Origin: Pseudomonadota bacterium
GTDB taxonomy: Bacteria > Pseudomonadota > Alphaproteobacteria > Rhodobacterales > Rhodobacteraceae
NCBI GenBank assembly: GCA_022573605.1
Contig: JACZTQ010000010.1
Location: 1 to 23,468 of the forward strand
Direction of reading: 5' to 3'
DNA: 23,468 bases
Both the position numbers and the translations under genes were made by a program. Numbering within the stretch: position 1 is the stretch's first letter; every line of letters begins with the position of its first letter. The notes below the pieces were generated by a model. The model did not search any database. It was not told where the DNA came from and was given only the letters and a program-made list of their open reading frames with translations. This document shows positions 1 through 8,583 of the stretch, piece after piece.

Positions 1-131
1 CCAACATGTTCGGCTACATCAGCACGCTGCGCTCGATGTCGTCGGGCCGGGCGAATTTCACCATGCAGTTCGACCACTACGACCGGGTGCCGTCGAACAT
101 CTCGGAAGAAATCCAGGCGAAATACGCGTGA
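1..131 (+). CDS. fusA: Elongation factor G, C-terminal end (partial)
   Basis: The reading frame is open from base 3 to a TGA at 129-131 and gives the last 42 residues of EF-G. The fragment contains the typical domain V ending: a GYISTLRS-like stretch, then SSGRANFTMQFDHYDRVP, and a short tail ending in KYA. EF-G is the GTPase that translocates tRNA and mRNA on the ribosome. The gene enters from outside the window, so only its 3' end is visible. The next gene is tuf, 57 bases downstream, which is the usual str-operon order. A small hairpin lies directly after the stop codon. Confidence 0.93.
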   Translation, partial: NMFGYISTLRSMSSGRANFTMQFDHYDRVPSNISEEIQAKYA

Positions 132-132
132 C

Positions 133-156
133 GGTGGGTGAAATCACCCACCCTAC
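133..156. repeat. Hairpin after fusA, partial GTAGGGTGGG-type repeat
   Basis: GGTGGGTG (133-140) pairs perfectly with CACCCACC (145-152) around an AAAT loop, and the right arm continues into CTAC. This is the right half of the palindromic repeat family seen complete at 5671, 8173, 8504 and 12008. It begins one base after the fusA stop and lies 33 bases before tuf. It has no T-run, so it is unlikely to be a full terminator and may instead act as an mRNA-stabilising or attenuating hairpin. Confidence 0.7.
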
Positions 157-188
157 GGCGCAGCGGAATGAGTTAGAAGGAGGCCACC

Positions 189-1364
<1,176 letters not shown>

Positions 1365-1397
1365 ACGCCAACCCTTTGCGCTGACGGATAAGTGTAG

Positions 1398-1420
1398 GGG
1401 CCGCCTTCGGGCGGCCCTTT
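1398..1420 (+). terminator. Rho-independent terminator after tuf
   Basis: GGGCCGCC (1398-1405) and GGCGGCCC (1410-1417) form an eight-base-pair perfect stem closed by a stable TTCG tetraloop, followed by TTT. It lies 33 bases after the tuf stop codon and should end the fusA-tuf transcript. Confidence 0.88.
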
Positions 1421-1475
1421 GATATTCGGCCCCAAGCCCCAATATCATTGGCTGAAGGATCGACCGGAGGCCGGC

Positions 1476-1991
1476 ATGTACCGAGCACTGATCTGCGGCG
1501 CGCTTGTTCTGGGGCTGGTGGCGGGTGGTTGCACCCAGCACGCCGGCGTCGGCACCGATACGGTCGGCCCCGGCTATGTCACCGGCGGTGGGGAGTGGAA
1601 CTCGGGCGGCGGCATCACGGTTGTCGTGCGCGCCTTCGAGCGCGGCGGCGTGACCGTGGTCTGCGGCGCCTGGACCACCGACCGCCAGTCGGTGCTGAGC
1701 CTCAACATGAACCACGACGCCATGGAGACCGGCTCGGTCTATGCCGGCAACACCCGGCTGGTGATGAATCTCGCCTTCATGGCGCGGCTGCCCTACGCCG
1801 ACAACATCTCCGGCGCGCAGGCCAATTGTGTCGCCAGCTCCGTGCCCTGGCGGGCCGAGTTTGCCGAGCAGGGGCCGCGCCTGCGCTTCCCGCGCCTGGC
1901 CTTCCCGGGTGGCGGCGGCGACGAGGACAGCGGCGGCGGCGGCAGCCCGCTGATCTTCCGCGAAACCGCCCGGCCCGATATCGTCCGCTGA
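1476..1991 (+). CDS. Putative lipoprotein, unknown function
   Basis: This encodes a 171-residue protein that I do not recognise as a named family. Residues 1-19 look like a lipoprotein signal peptide: a short positive N-terminus, a hydrophobic stretch, and a lipobox ending AGGC with the modified cysteine at about residue 19. The mature part is Gly-rich at both ends and has a central region with two further Cys residues that could pair. The start at 1476 is preferred over the in-frame ATG at 1419 because GGAGG at 1466-1470 sits five bases upstream and because the signal peptide begins there. The 1419 ATG also lies inside the tuf terminator. The protein is probably anchored in the cell envelope. 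Confidence 0.72.
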   Translation: MYRALICGALVLGLVAGGCTQHAGVGTDTVGPGYVTGGGEWNSGGGITVVVRAFERGGVTVVCGAWTTDRQSVLSLNMNHDAMETGSVYAGNTRLVMNLAFMARLPYADNISGAQANCVASSVPWRAEFAEQGPRLRFPRLAFPGGGGDEDSGGGGSPLIFRETARPDIVR

Positions 1992-2091
1992 GGCCGGATC
2001 GCCGATCACGAAAATTTCACCTCGCCCGCCGCGGATTTGACAGGCCGGGCCGCAAGCCACACTGTCCGGCCGCGATGGCGAGCGGCGGAAA

Positions 2092-3063
2092 ATGAACAGG
2101 CAGATCGATTCAGCATTGGCGCGGACCCTGGCGGGACCGCTGGCGAAGTTCGCCGACCCGGACTGGACCGCCACCGGCGAGCCCCGGGCCAGGGTGGCGC
2201 TGCGGGCGCTGGAGACGCTGTGGTTCAATACCGGCACGCTGTGCAATATCGAGTGCCGGCATTGCTACATCCTGTCCAGCCCGACCAACGACGCGCTGGT
2301 CTACCTGACCTGCCCGGAGGTCGAGAGCTATCTCGACGAGATCGCGGCGCTCGGATTGGCGACCCGCGAGATCGGCTTCACCGGCGGCGAGCCGTTCATG
2401 AACCCCGAGATCATCGCCATGACCCAGGCGGCGCTGGAGCGCGGCTTCGAGGTGCTGATCCTGACCAACGCCATGCGCCCGATGATGCGCCCACGGCTGC
2501 GCAAGGGCCTGGCCGGGCTGGCGGCGCGCTTCGGCGGGCGGCTGGTGCTGCGGGTCTCGCTCGACCACTACACCGCGCGGCGCCACGATGCCGAGCGTGG
2601 GCCGGGCGGCTTCGAGACCACGCTGGAGGGCATGCGCTGGCTGCGCGATGCGGGGCTGCGCCTGGCGGTGGCGGGGCGCACGATCTGGGGCGAGGACGAG
2701 GCGGCGGCGCGGGCCGGCTACGGCGCGCTGTTCGCGGCCGAGGGCTTCGCCATCGACGCCATGAACCCGGTCCAATGCGTGCTGTTCCCGGAGATGGACG
2801 AGAGCGCGCAGGTGCCCGAGATCACCACCGCCTGCTGGGGCCTCCTTGGCAAGAGCCCGGACAGCGTGATGTGCGCCTCCGCCCGGATGGTGGTCAAGCG
2901 CCGCGGCGCGGCGCGCCCGGCGGTGCTGGCCTGCACCCTGCTGGCCCATGACCTCCGGTTCGAGCTCGGCGCGACCCTGGCCGAGACTAGCGGCGAGGTC
3001 GCCCTGAACCACCCCCATTGCGCCAAGTTCTGCGTGCTGGGCGGGGCGCGTTGCTCGGGGTAG
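2092..3063 (+). CDS. Radical SAM protein with C-terminal Cys cluster
   Basis: This is a 323-residue radical SAM enzyme. The 4Fe-4S site is C51-x3-C55-x2-C58, the GGE motif lies at residues 98-100, and the SxDHY-type strand at about 156-160 fits the partial TIM barrel. The family cleaves S-adenosylmethionine to start radical chemistry. The C-terminal part carries seven more Cys residues (229, 248, 261, 281, 310, 314, 321), including an HPHC-x3-C-x6-C ending, which suggests an auxiliary iron-sulfur cluster as in SPASM/twitch-type enzymes. The substrate cannot be told from sequence, and no precursor peptide gene or partner enzyme is recognisable next to it. A TTGACA at 2037-2042 could be a -35 box but the matching -10 is poor, and the ribosome binding site is weak. 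Confidence 0.85.
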   Translation: MNRQIDSALARTLAGPLAKFADPDWTATGEPRARVALRALETLWFNTGTLCNIECRHCYILSSPTNDALVYLTCPEVESYLDEIAALGLATREIGFTGGEPFMNPEIIAMTQAALERGFEVLILTNAMRPMMRPRLRKGLAGLAARFGGRLVLRVSLDHYTARRHDAERGPGGFETTLEGMRWLRDAGLRLAVAGRTIWGEDEAAARAGYGALFAAEGFAIDAMNPVQCVLFPEMDESAQVPEITTACWGLLGKSPDSVMCASARMVVKRRGAARPAVLACTLLAHDLRFELGATLAETSGEVALNHPHCAKFCVLGGARCSG

Positions 3064-3160
3064 GCCGTCTCATACCAAGGATCACAGGGTATGCGATCGG
3101 CGGCGAGGCAGGTGTTCAAAGGTGCACACATATCTAACCTATTGAAATATACCGGAAATC

Positions 3161-3182
3161 GATTTGGAGCGGATTTGGAGCG
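3161..3182. repeat. Tandem 11-bp direct repeat
   Basis: GATTTGGAGCG occurs twice back to back (3161-3171 and 3172-3182), followed by a third partial GATTTA. It lies in the 630-base gene-free spacer between the radical SAM gene and the next gene. No function is evident. Confidence 0.7.
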
Positions 3183-3231
3183 GATTTATGGTTTGGAAAA
3201 TGTGAATCGGATCGGCGGCAATAGGCCGTAG

Positions 3232-3333
3232 TGTCCCGGACCGGAGATCCGGATCATCCCCGCCGCACGTCCCCGGCTCGAGGCCGGGGACGTGCGGGAA
3301 CAACACGATCCGCGGTCGTTCCGATCCGGGACA
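3232..3333. repeat. Palindromic repeat, family A (CCCCGGCTCGAGGCCGGGG core)
   Basis: This ~102-base imperfect palindrome starts with TGTCCCGGA and ends with TCCGGGACA. Its centre is a perfect stem around TCGAG with arms CCGCACGTCCCCGGC and GCCGGGGACGTGCGG. Related copies lie at 8405-8476 and 16757-16875. Its right end touches the rocD relic at 3330. Confidence 0.8.
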
Positions 3334-3424
3334 CCAGGGGCGGCGCGATGCGGATCGAGTGCTCGTGGGTGTCCTGGCACGGGATGCCGTGCACCCTCGG
3401 GGCGTGGCAGAAATTGCCGGGCGC
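3330..3424 (-). pseudogene. Relic of an ornithine aminotransferase gene (rocD-like)
   Basis: This stretch is clearly related to 5902-5996, part of the intact rocD gene 2.5 kb away and in the same orientation. The shared run includes GATGCGGATCGAGTGCTCGT, with roughly 85 percent identity by eye over about 80 bases and at least one indel. Read on the minus strand it gives a peptide containing DTHEHSIRIA, matching rocD residues ~369-378, with the flanking NFC/YC, GI-C and A positions also aligned. No start codon, PLP-binding lysine region or C-terminus is present. It is the remnant of a second aminotransferase gene or of a local duplication. A palindromic repeat abuts its right (gene 3') side. 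Confidence 0.75.
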
Positions 3425-3693
3425 ACCTTGATGCGCCGTTCAGCAAGCGTTACCGATGCACCGCGCATCAGGATGCGCCCTCTGCCCGTGCGCGCCGTCG
3501 TTATCGACGGATTTCTGGAGAACATCGGACCTATGCGATCGCTGGCCGCCGGGGCGCACCTGGAGATCACTCACCGCTCCCGCGGGATCATGCCCGATTT
3601 GCCTGAACGGCGCGCGCTGGCCGGCGCCGCTCACCGGGCGCCCGCAATGCCCAAGGGGTGGCGCGGTGAGCGGCGCCAGGCCGGCGCGGGAAG
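3425..3693. other. Gene-free spacer with a long inverted repeat
   Basis: No convincing gene is seen here. GGCGCCGCTCACCG (3623-3636) and CGGTGAGCGGCGCC (3664-3677) form a perfect 14-base inverted repeat with a 27-base loop, ending 16 bases before the next start codon. It could shield the translation start of the downstream gene or be another degenerate repeat. One plus-strand frame stays open through the spacer, but it has no ribosome binding site and no recognisable motif. Confidence 0.55.
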
Positions 3694-4713
3694 ATGAATT
3701 CGCTCATCGTCATCCTTCTGGCCTTCGCCTATGTCATCGTCGTCATCGTCGTGAACCGCGGCCGCAAGGTCACGGCGAGGGTTGTCGGCCTGCGCCGGCG
3801 GGCGGGGCTGCCGGATACGGCCGGCAACGAGATTTCGGTCTCGACCTGGAACCTCGGCTACGCCGGCCTCGGCAGTGCGTCCGATTTCATCAAGGACGGC
3901 GGCACCCGAATGTTCCCCCCCTCGCGCGATGCCGTGCGGGACAATCTGGCCGGCATTGTCGCGACCGCGTCCGGCCTGGATGTCGATGTGATGCTCTTTC
4001 AGGAGGTGGCCGGGGCCAGCCCGCTGAACTACTGGATCGCGCTCGATGCGGCGCTGGCCCGCCTCATGGGCGACCGGCAATACTGGTTCCGCCACGACGT
4101 GTCGACCTGGGGGGTGCCGCGCCCGCTGCGCCTCAAGCATGGCTCGGTCATTGCCTCGAAGGTATCGGCGCGACGGGCCGAGATCGCGCCGCTGCCGAAG
4201 GAATCAGGGCCGATGCTGGGGCTGGTGGTCCGGCTCTACGCGTTGCAGGTGGTGACCATCGCCGGCGCCGGTGGCGGCCCCGACTGGGTCATCGTCAACC
4301 TGCATCTCTCGGCCTTCGACGATGGCGCGCGCCTGCGCCGCGAACAGTTGCGAGCGGTGTTCGCGTTCGCCGAGGCCCGGTATCGCGAAGGCAGCCGGGT
4401 GATCCTGGGCGGCGACTGGAACCTGATCCTGATGCACAGCGATTTCGAGTCGAACACGCCCGACGAGTTCCTCTCCTGGATCCATGACCTGCCGCGCGAC
4501 GCGGTGCCCGAGGGCTGGACCATCGCCGTCGATCCGGCGCGCCCGACGGTGCGCACGCTCTACAAACCCTACGTTCCGGGGGAAAATTTCACCAGCATCA
4601 TCGATGGTTTCATCGTCTCGCCGAATGTCGAGGTGGTCGAGGTCGAGACCCGGGATACCGGGTTCAGGCACTCGAACCACGCGCCGGTCATCGCCCGGTT
4701 TCGGGGGCGTTGA
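3694..4713 (+). CDS. Membrane-anchored endonuclease/exonuclease/phosphatase family protein
   Basis: This 339-residue protein has one N-terminal membrane segment (residues 3-20, then NRGRK) followed by an EEP-fold domain (DNase I/exonuclease III superfamily). The signature residues are present in order: N53 in WNLGY, E104 in FQEV, H204 in NLHLS, D241 and N243 in GGDWN, D304 in IIDGF, and H329 in SNHAPV. These bind divalent metal and cleave phosphodiester or phosphomonoester bonds. The substrate (nucleic acid, phospholipid or inositol phosphate) cannot be assigned. With a positive-inside N-terminal anchor the catalytic domain could face either side; NRGRK just after the helix favours a cytoplasmic domain. 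The ribosome binding site is weak (GGGAAG just upstream) and follows an inverted repeat. It has no obvious operon partner. Confidence 0.85.
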   Translation: MNSLIVILLAFAYVIVVIVVNRGRKVTARVVGLRRRAGLPDTAGNEISVSTWNLGYAGLGSASDFIKDGGTRMFPPSRDAVRDNLAGIVATASGLDVDVMLFQEVAGASPLNYWIALDAALARLMGDRQYWFRHDVSTWGVPRPLRLKHGSVIASKVSARRAEIAPLPKESGPMLGLVVRLYALQVVTIAGAGGGPDWVIVNLHLSAFDDGARLRREQLRAVFAFAEARYREGSRVILGGDWNLILMHSDFESNTPDEFLSWIHDLPRDAVPEGWTIAVDPARPTVRTLYKPYVPGENFTSIIDGFIVSPNVEVVEVETRDTGFRHSNHAPVIARFRGR

Positions 4714-4819
4714 GAGGGGTCGGGCGCACGCGACCACCATCGATGGCTGGGTGCATCAAGATGCGCCCATACTTGCTTGTTGCGCCTCTCTCATACCAGC
4801 GTGCGCCGATCCCAACCCA

Positions 4820-4904
4820 CGTCATGCCCCGGCTTGACCGGGGCATCCAGTCTTTAACCGGTTGATCCAGAGACTGGATTGCCGGGTCAAGCCCGGTAAT
4901 GACG
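4820..4904. repeat. Palindromic repeat, alphaproteobacterial GTCATGCCCCGGC type
   Basis: An imperfect inverted repeat runs from CGTCATGCCCCGGCTTGACC at 4820 to a matching right arm ending in GGTAATGACG at 4904, with inner arms ATCCAGTCTTTAACC and TGATCCAGAGACTGGAT. Elements of this kind are common between genes in Rhodospirillales genomes (established knowledge from general experience, not checked here). It lies in the 353-base spacer 4714-5066, which otherwise holds no gene that I can see. Confidence 0.75.
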
Positions 4905-5066
4905 AGGCTCTGCATGAGTCACGCTTCGCGCATCTTGGTATCACTGGTGGCCCCGGAACGTGGCGCGACGAGATGTATCCGGCCGCGGTTGACGGGAACA
5001 CAACCATGATTCACTGTGCCTGGACTGTTGCAGGCCGTTGGATACCGTGGCGAGAGGGGAATTTCG

Positions 5067-5636
5067 ATGACGATCAGGCATTACGAGCGCTCCTACGCGA
5101 CCGCGCGCAGCGTTCTGGGGTTTCTCGAGGTCGTGGGCTGGATAACCGTTGTCATTGGCGCGCTCGCCGCGCTCATCGGATTCGGCACGGGTGGGTTACT
5201 TGGAGCAATGTACCGCGATCCCCCCTTCTCTGCGCGTCTTATCTCGGCAATACCGGGCGTGATTACAGTCGTTGGCGGGTTTTTTGCCGTTTGTTATGTG
5301 CAGGTTAGCCGAGCCCATGTCGATACCGCCGAGATGACGCGGGAAATGCTTCTGCTGGCCCGGAAAGAGAGTGGTGGTCCCGCCGGAGCTCATTCTCGAA
5401 AGAATAGTGTATCGAGGGGGTCCGCAGGCGAAAATATAGAAGAACAAGAAAGAAATGGTAAAAATGACAAGGCAATTGAATTAAATGAAAAGAATAGATC
5501 TAGTGGATATTATGGTTCATTTGTAACTTATCGTGACGCTCGAATCATAAGTTATATGGGTATATATGCTGCTGGAGGCAAGCTGGTCCAGACGATGGAG
5601 GAGGCAGAAAAATTTATTGATGATGAGCTCATGTAA
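5067..5636 (+). CDS. Two-TM protein with AT-rich C-terminal module, unknown function
   Basis: This encodes 189 residues. The N-terminal half has two hydrophobic segments (about 19-46 and 58-80) and GC-rich codons like its neighbours. From about residue 105 the protein becomes polar and rich in Asn, Lys and Glu, and the DNA becomes strongly AT-rich. The tail (about 148-189) has aromatic residues, then GIYAAGGK and TMEEAEKFIDDEL. That resembles a short module found at the ends of many small accessory proteins (a Tyr-rich start, then a T-x-EEA-x-x-FID ending); this likeness is my impression only. The start at 5067 is chosen over the in-frame ATG at 5016 because GAGAGGGGA (5052-5060) lies six bases upstream. 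The abrupt composition change suggests fusion of a resident membrane part with acquired DNA. Confidence 0.68.
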   Translation: MTIRHYERSYATARSVLGFLEVVGWITVVIGALAALIGFGTGGLLGAMYRDPPFSARLISAIPGVITVVGGFFAVCYVQVSRAHVDTAEMTREMLLLARKESGGPAGAHSRKNSVSRGSAGENIEEQERNGKNDKAIELNEKNRSSGYYGSFVTYRDARIISYMGIYAAGGKLVQTMEEAEKFIDDELM

Positions 5637-5670
5637 TAAAATTGAATGTAATTTTTTAATAAGCGAGCCG

Positions 5671-5740
5671 CAGGGTGGGCGCCAACCCACCACTCCTCGC
5701 GCAAACATCCTCCGGTAGGGGTGGGTTTCACCCACCCTAC
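5671..5740. repeat. Palindromic repeat, GTAGGGTGGG family
   Basis: The left part CAGGGTGGGCGCCAACCCAC and the right part GTAGGGGTGGGTTTCACCCA (continuing to CCCTAC at 5740) each form their own hairpin and belong to the same family as 133, 8173, 8504 and 12008. It sits in the AT-rich spacer between the two-TM protein gene and the end of rocD. The remaining bases, 5637-5670 and 5741-5838, hold no gene. Confidence 0.78.
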
Positions 5741-5799
5741 TTGGTCCGCTCGAAAACACGATTTTTAGATAATGTAGCGTTATCAACGTGTTGACCCCA

Positions 5800-5815
5800 T
5801 GCCCACGCGTGGGCA
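5800..5815. repeat. Perfect 16-bp palindrome downstream of rocD
   Basis: TGCCCACGCGTGGGCA is a perfect, loopless palindrome 24 bases beyond the rocD stop codon. It could be a protein binding site or a pause hairpin. It lacks the T-run of a terminator. Confidence 0.6.
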
Positions 5816-5838
5816 CCCCCCTTGCACACCCGTCTCCC

Positions 5839-7050
<1,212 letters not shown>

Positions 7051-7070
7051 GCGGGGTCTCCTTCTGTCTG

Positions 7071-7158
7071 GCCGCCTCCCGCCCCGGCCTCCCCGCCCAA
7101 CCACCCAAGTCTCGGGGACCATTGGTGGTTGGGCGGGGAGGCCGGGGCGGGAGGCGGC
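7071..7158. repeat. Perfect 35-bp inverted repeat between rocF and rocD
   Basis: Bases 7071-7105 are exactly complementary to 7124-7158, leaving an 18-base loop. The arms are almost pure G+C: one begins GCCGCCTCCCGCCCCGGCCT. The element lies between the rocF stop and the rocD ribosome binding site, so it would form a very stable hairpin in a shared transcript. It could reduce or separate rocD expression, or stabilise the upstream mRNA. No T-run follows, so it is not a standard terminator. Confidence 0.9.
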
Positions 7159-7183
7159 GCGCGCCGCCGTTCGTATGGTGCGC

Positions 7184-8098
7184 CTATCTTTCCATGATGG
7201 TGCGGCCGAACAGGCTCGCCACCAGGTCGACCATCAGCCGGGCGGACTTGCCGGCATGGTCCATGAATGGGTTCAGCTCGACCAGGTCGAGCGAGGTGAC
7301 CAGGGCGCTGTCGGCCAGCATCTCCATCACCAGATGCGCCTCGCGGAAGGTCGCGCCGCCGGGTACCGTGGTGCCGACCGCGGGAGCGGCGTCCGGGTCG
7401 AGGAAATCGACGTCGAGGCTGACATGGAGCATGGCGCCGGCCTCGGCCGCGCGCCCGATGATCCCGGCCATCAGGCGCGCCGTGCCCTGTTCGTCGATCT
7501 GGCGCATGTCGATGACGTTGAGGCCGCGGGCGCGCAGGTCGCGGCGCTCCACGGCATCGACCGAGCGGATACCGAACATGTGGAAGGCTTGCGGCGGCAG
7601 GACGGCGCGCTCGAGGCCGTCGAACAGGAAGTCGAGCCCCGGCGCCCCGGTCAGCGCCGCCACCGGCATGCCGTGGATGTTGCCCGAGGGCGAGGTCGCC
7701 GGGGTGTTGAAATCGGCGTGGGCATCGAGCCAGAGGGCGAACAGCGGGCGCCCGGCGGCCTGCGCCCGGCGCGCCATGGCGTTGATCGAGCCGGCCGAGA
7801 GCGAGTGGTCGCCGCCCATGAAGATCGGGGTCCGGTCGCCGGTTGCGGCGCCGGCGGCGTCGATGGCGCGGGTCCAGGCGGCGACCTCGGCGGCGTTGCG
7901 GGCGTTGCCGGTCACCCTGACCGGAGTGGCCTCGCCGGGGACGATGTTGCCCCGGTCGGCGACGGTGTGGCCGAGCCCGGCCAGGGTCTCGGCCAGCCCG
8001 GCGGTGCGGTAGGCGTCCGGCCCCATGACGCAGCCGCGCCGCCCGGCGCCGGCCTCGAGCGGGATGCCGATCAGGTCGATGTCGCGTCGTGCGGTCAT
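7184..8098 (-). CDS. rocF: Arginase
   Basis: This 304-residue arginase of the ureohydrolase superfamily hydrolyses L-arginine to L-ornithine and urea in the cytoplasm. The binuclear manganese site is complete: H98 in GGDHS, D125, H127 and D129 in DAHAD, and D229 and D231 in SLDVD. SGNIHGMP at 138-145 and E274 in VELNP are the substrate-site signatures typical of true arginases rather than agmatinases. The ornithine produced feeds the rocD enzyme encoded just downstream on the same strand. The ribosome binding site region (revcomp of 8099-8110) is AGGACCCCCGCC-like, adequate but not strong. Upstream lie palindromic repeats and a relic of an Lrp/AsnC regulator, which in related operons often controls this pathway. 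Confidence 0.94.
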   Translation of the reverse strand: MTARRDIDLIGIPLEAGAGRRGCVMGPDAYRTAGLAETLAGLGHTVADRGNIVPGEATPVRVTGNARNAAEVAAWTRAIDAAGAATGDRTPIFMGGDHSLSAGSINAMARRAQAAGRPLFALWLDAHADFNTPATSPSGNIHGMPVAALTGAPGLDFLFDGLERAVLPPQAFHMFGIRSVDAVERRDLRARGLNVIDMRQIDEQGTARLMAGIIGRAAEAGAMLHVSLDVDFLDPDAAPAVGTTVPGGATFREAHLVMEMLADSALVTSLDLVELNPFMDHAGKSARLMVDLVASLFGRTIMER

Positions 8099-8172
8099 GG
8101 CGGGGGTCCTTGTGCTGTCCGATGTTCAATGTCGCGGATTCGGGCACTGACAGATAGGTGGGAAATTGACCG

Positions 8173-8241
8173 GTAGGGTGCGCATTTTGCGCACCGTTCA
8201 AGCGGATCGGCGGGGAATGGTGCGCAGGATGCGCACCCTAC
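8173..8241. repeat. Palindromic repeat, GTAGGGTG family (GTGCGCA variant)
   Basis: GTAGGGTGCGCA (8173-8184) is the exact inverse of TGCGCACCCTAC (8230-8241). Inside, TGCGCATTTTGCGCA-like and GGTGCGCAGGATGCGCACC hairpins repeat the theme. It lies upstream of rocF and its right end stops nine bases before the Lrp relic. Confidence 0.8.
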
Positions 8242-8250
8242 GCATGCCGG

Positions 8251-8388
8251 GACGTGGTGGCGGAATTGGCGGTCGCCAGCCTGCCCGCCTTCGACCAGAC
8301 CCTCAGGCGGATACGGGAGGTGGAGGGGATCACGGTGACCGAGACGAGTATTTTGCTGGCGTCAAGGAAGGGGGCGGGGGTGGGGTAG
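8251..8388 (+). pseudogene. Relic of an Lrp/AsnC-family regulator (C-terminal end only)
   Basis: The plus-strand frame reads 45 residues to a TAG at 8386-8388. It includes LAVASLPAFDQTLRRIREVE followed by GITVTETSILLAS, which fits the last strand-helix-strand of the Lrp/AsnC ligand-binding domain (pattern dl-x-x-f-x-x-x-L-x-x-i-x-x-x-x-G-x-x-x-t-x-T-S-i-x-L). No helix-turn-helix and no start codon remain, and a palindromic repeat sits where the rest of the gene would be. It was oriented divergently from rocF, the classic place for the pathway regulator. The assignment rests on a short match judged by eye. Confidence 0.5.
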
Positions 8389-8404
8389 GGCCGCGTTCTC
8401 ACGA

Positions 8405-8476
8405 TGTCCCGGCCCCCGAGCCGGAACCTCGACCCGCTGTGCTCTACGGTGCGAGGCCCCGGCTCGAGGCCGGGGC
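8405..8476. repeat. Palindromic repeat, family A
   Basis: The element begins TGTCCCGG like the copy at 3232, continues with CGAGCCGGAACCTCGACCCGC and returns through GCGAGGCCCCGGCTCGAGG to GCCGGGGC at 8476. The arm order matches the copy at 16757-16839. Its right-hand hairpin has arms GCCCCGGC (8456-8463) and GCCGGGGC (8469-8476). Confidence 0.72.
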
Positions 8477-8503
8477 ATTGTTTCCCTGGAGCACCGGAGT
8501 CTC

Positions 8504-8575
8504 GTAGGGTGGGTCGTTTCGACCCACCGTGGGTGGTGGGAACAAGCGATGGCGGGTTCGGAGAACCCACCCTAC
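8504..8575. repeat. Palindromic repeat, GTAGGGTGGG family
   Basis: The left end GTAGGGTGGGTCGTTTCGAC and the right end GAGAACCCACCCTAC are inverse to each other at their outer 11 bases, and an inner hairpin GGGTCGTTTCGACCC is also present. It ends eight bases beyond the LysR stop codon. Confidence 0.8.
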
Positions 8576-8583
8576 GGCCCCCC

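Noticed and set aside
3359..3697. A 112-codon plus-strand frame through the spacer before the EEP-family gene
   Set aside because: It begins inside the antisense of the rocD relic, has no ribosome binding site and no family features.
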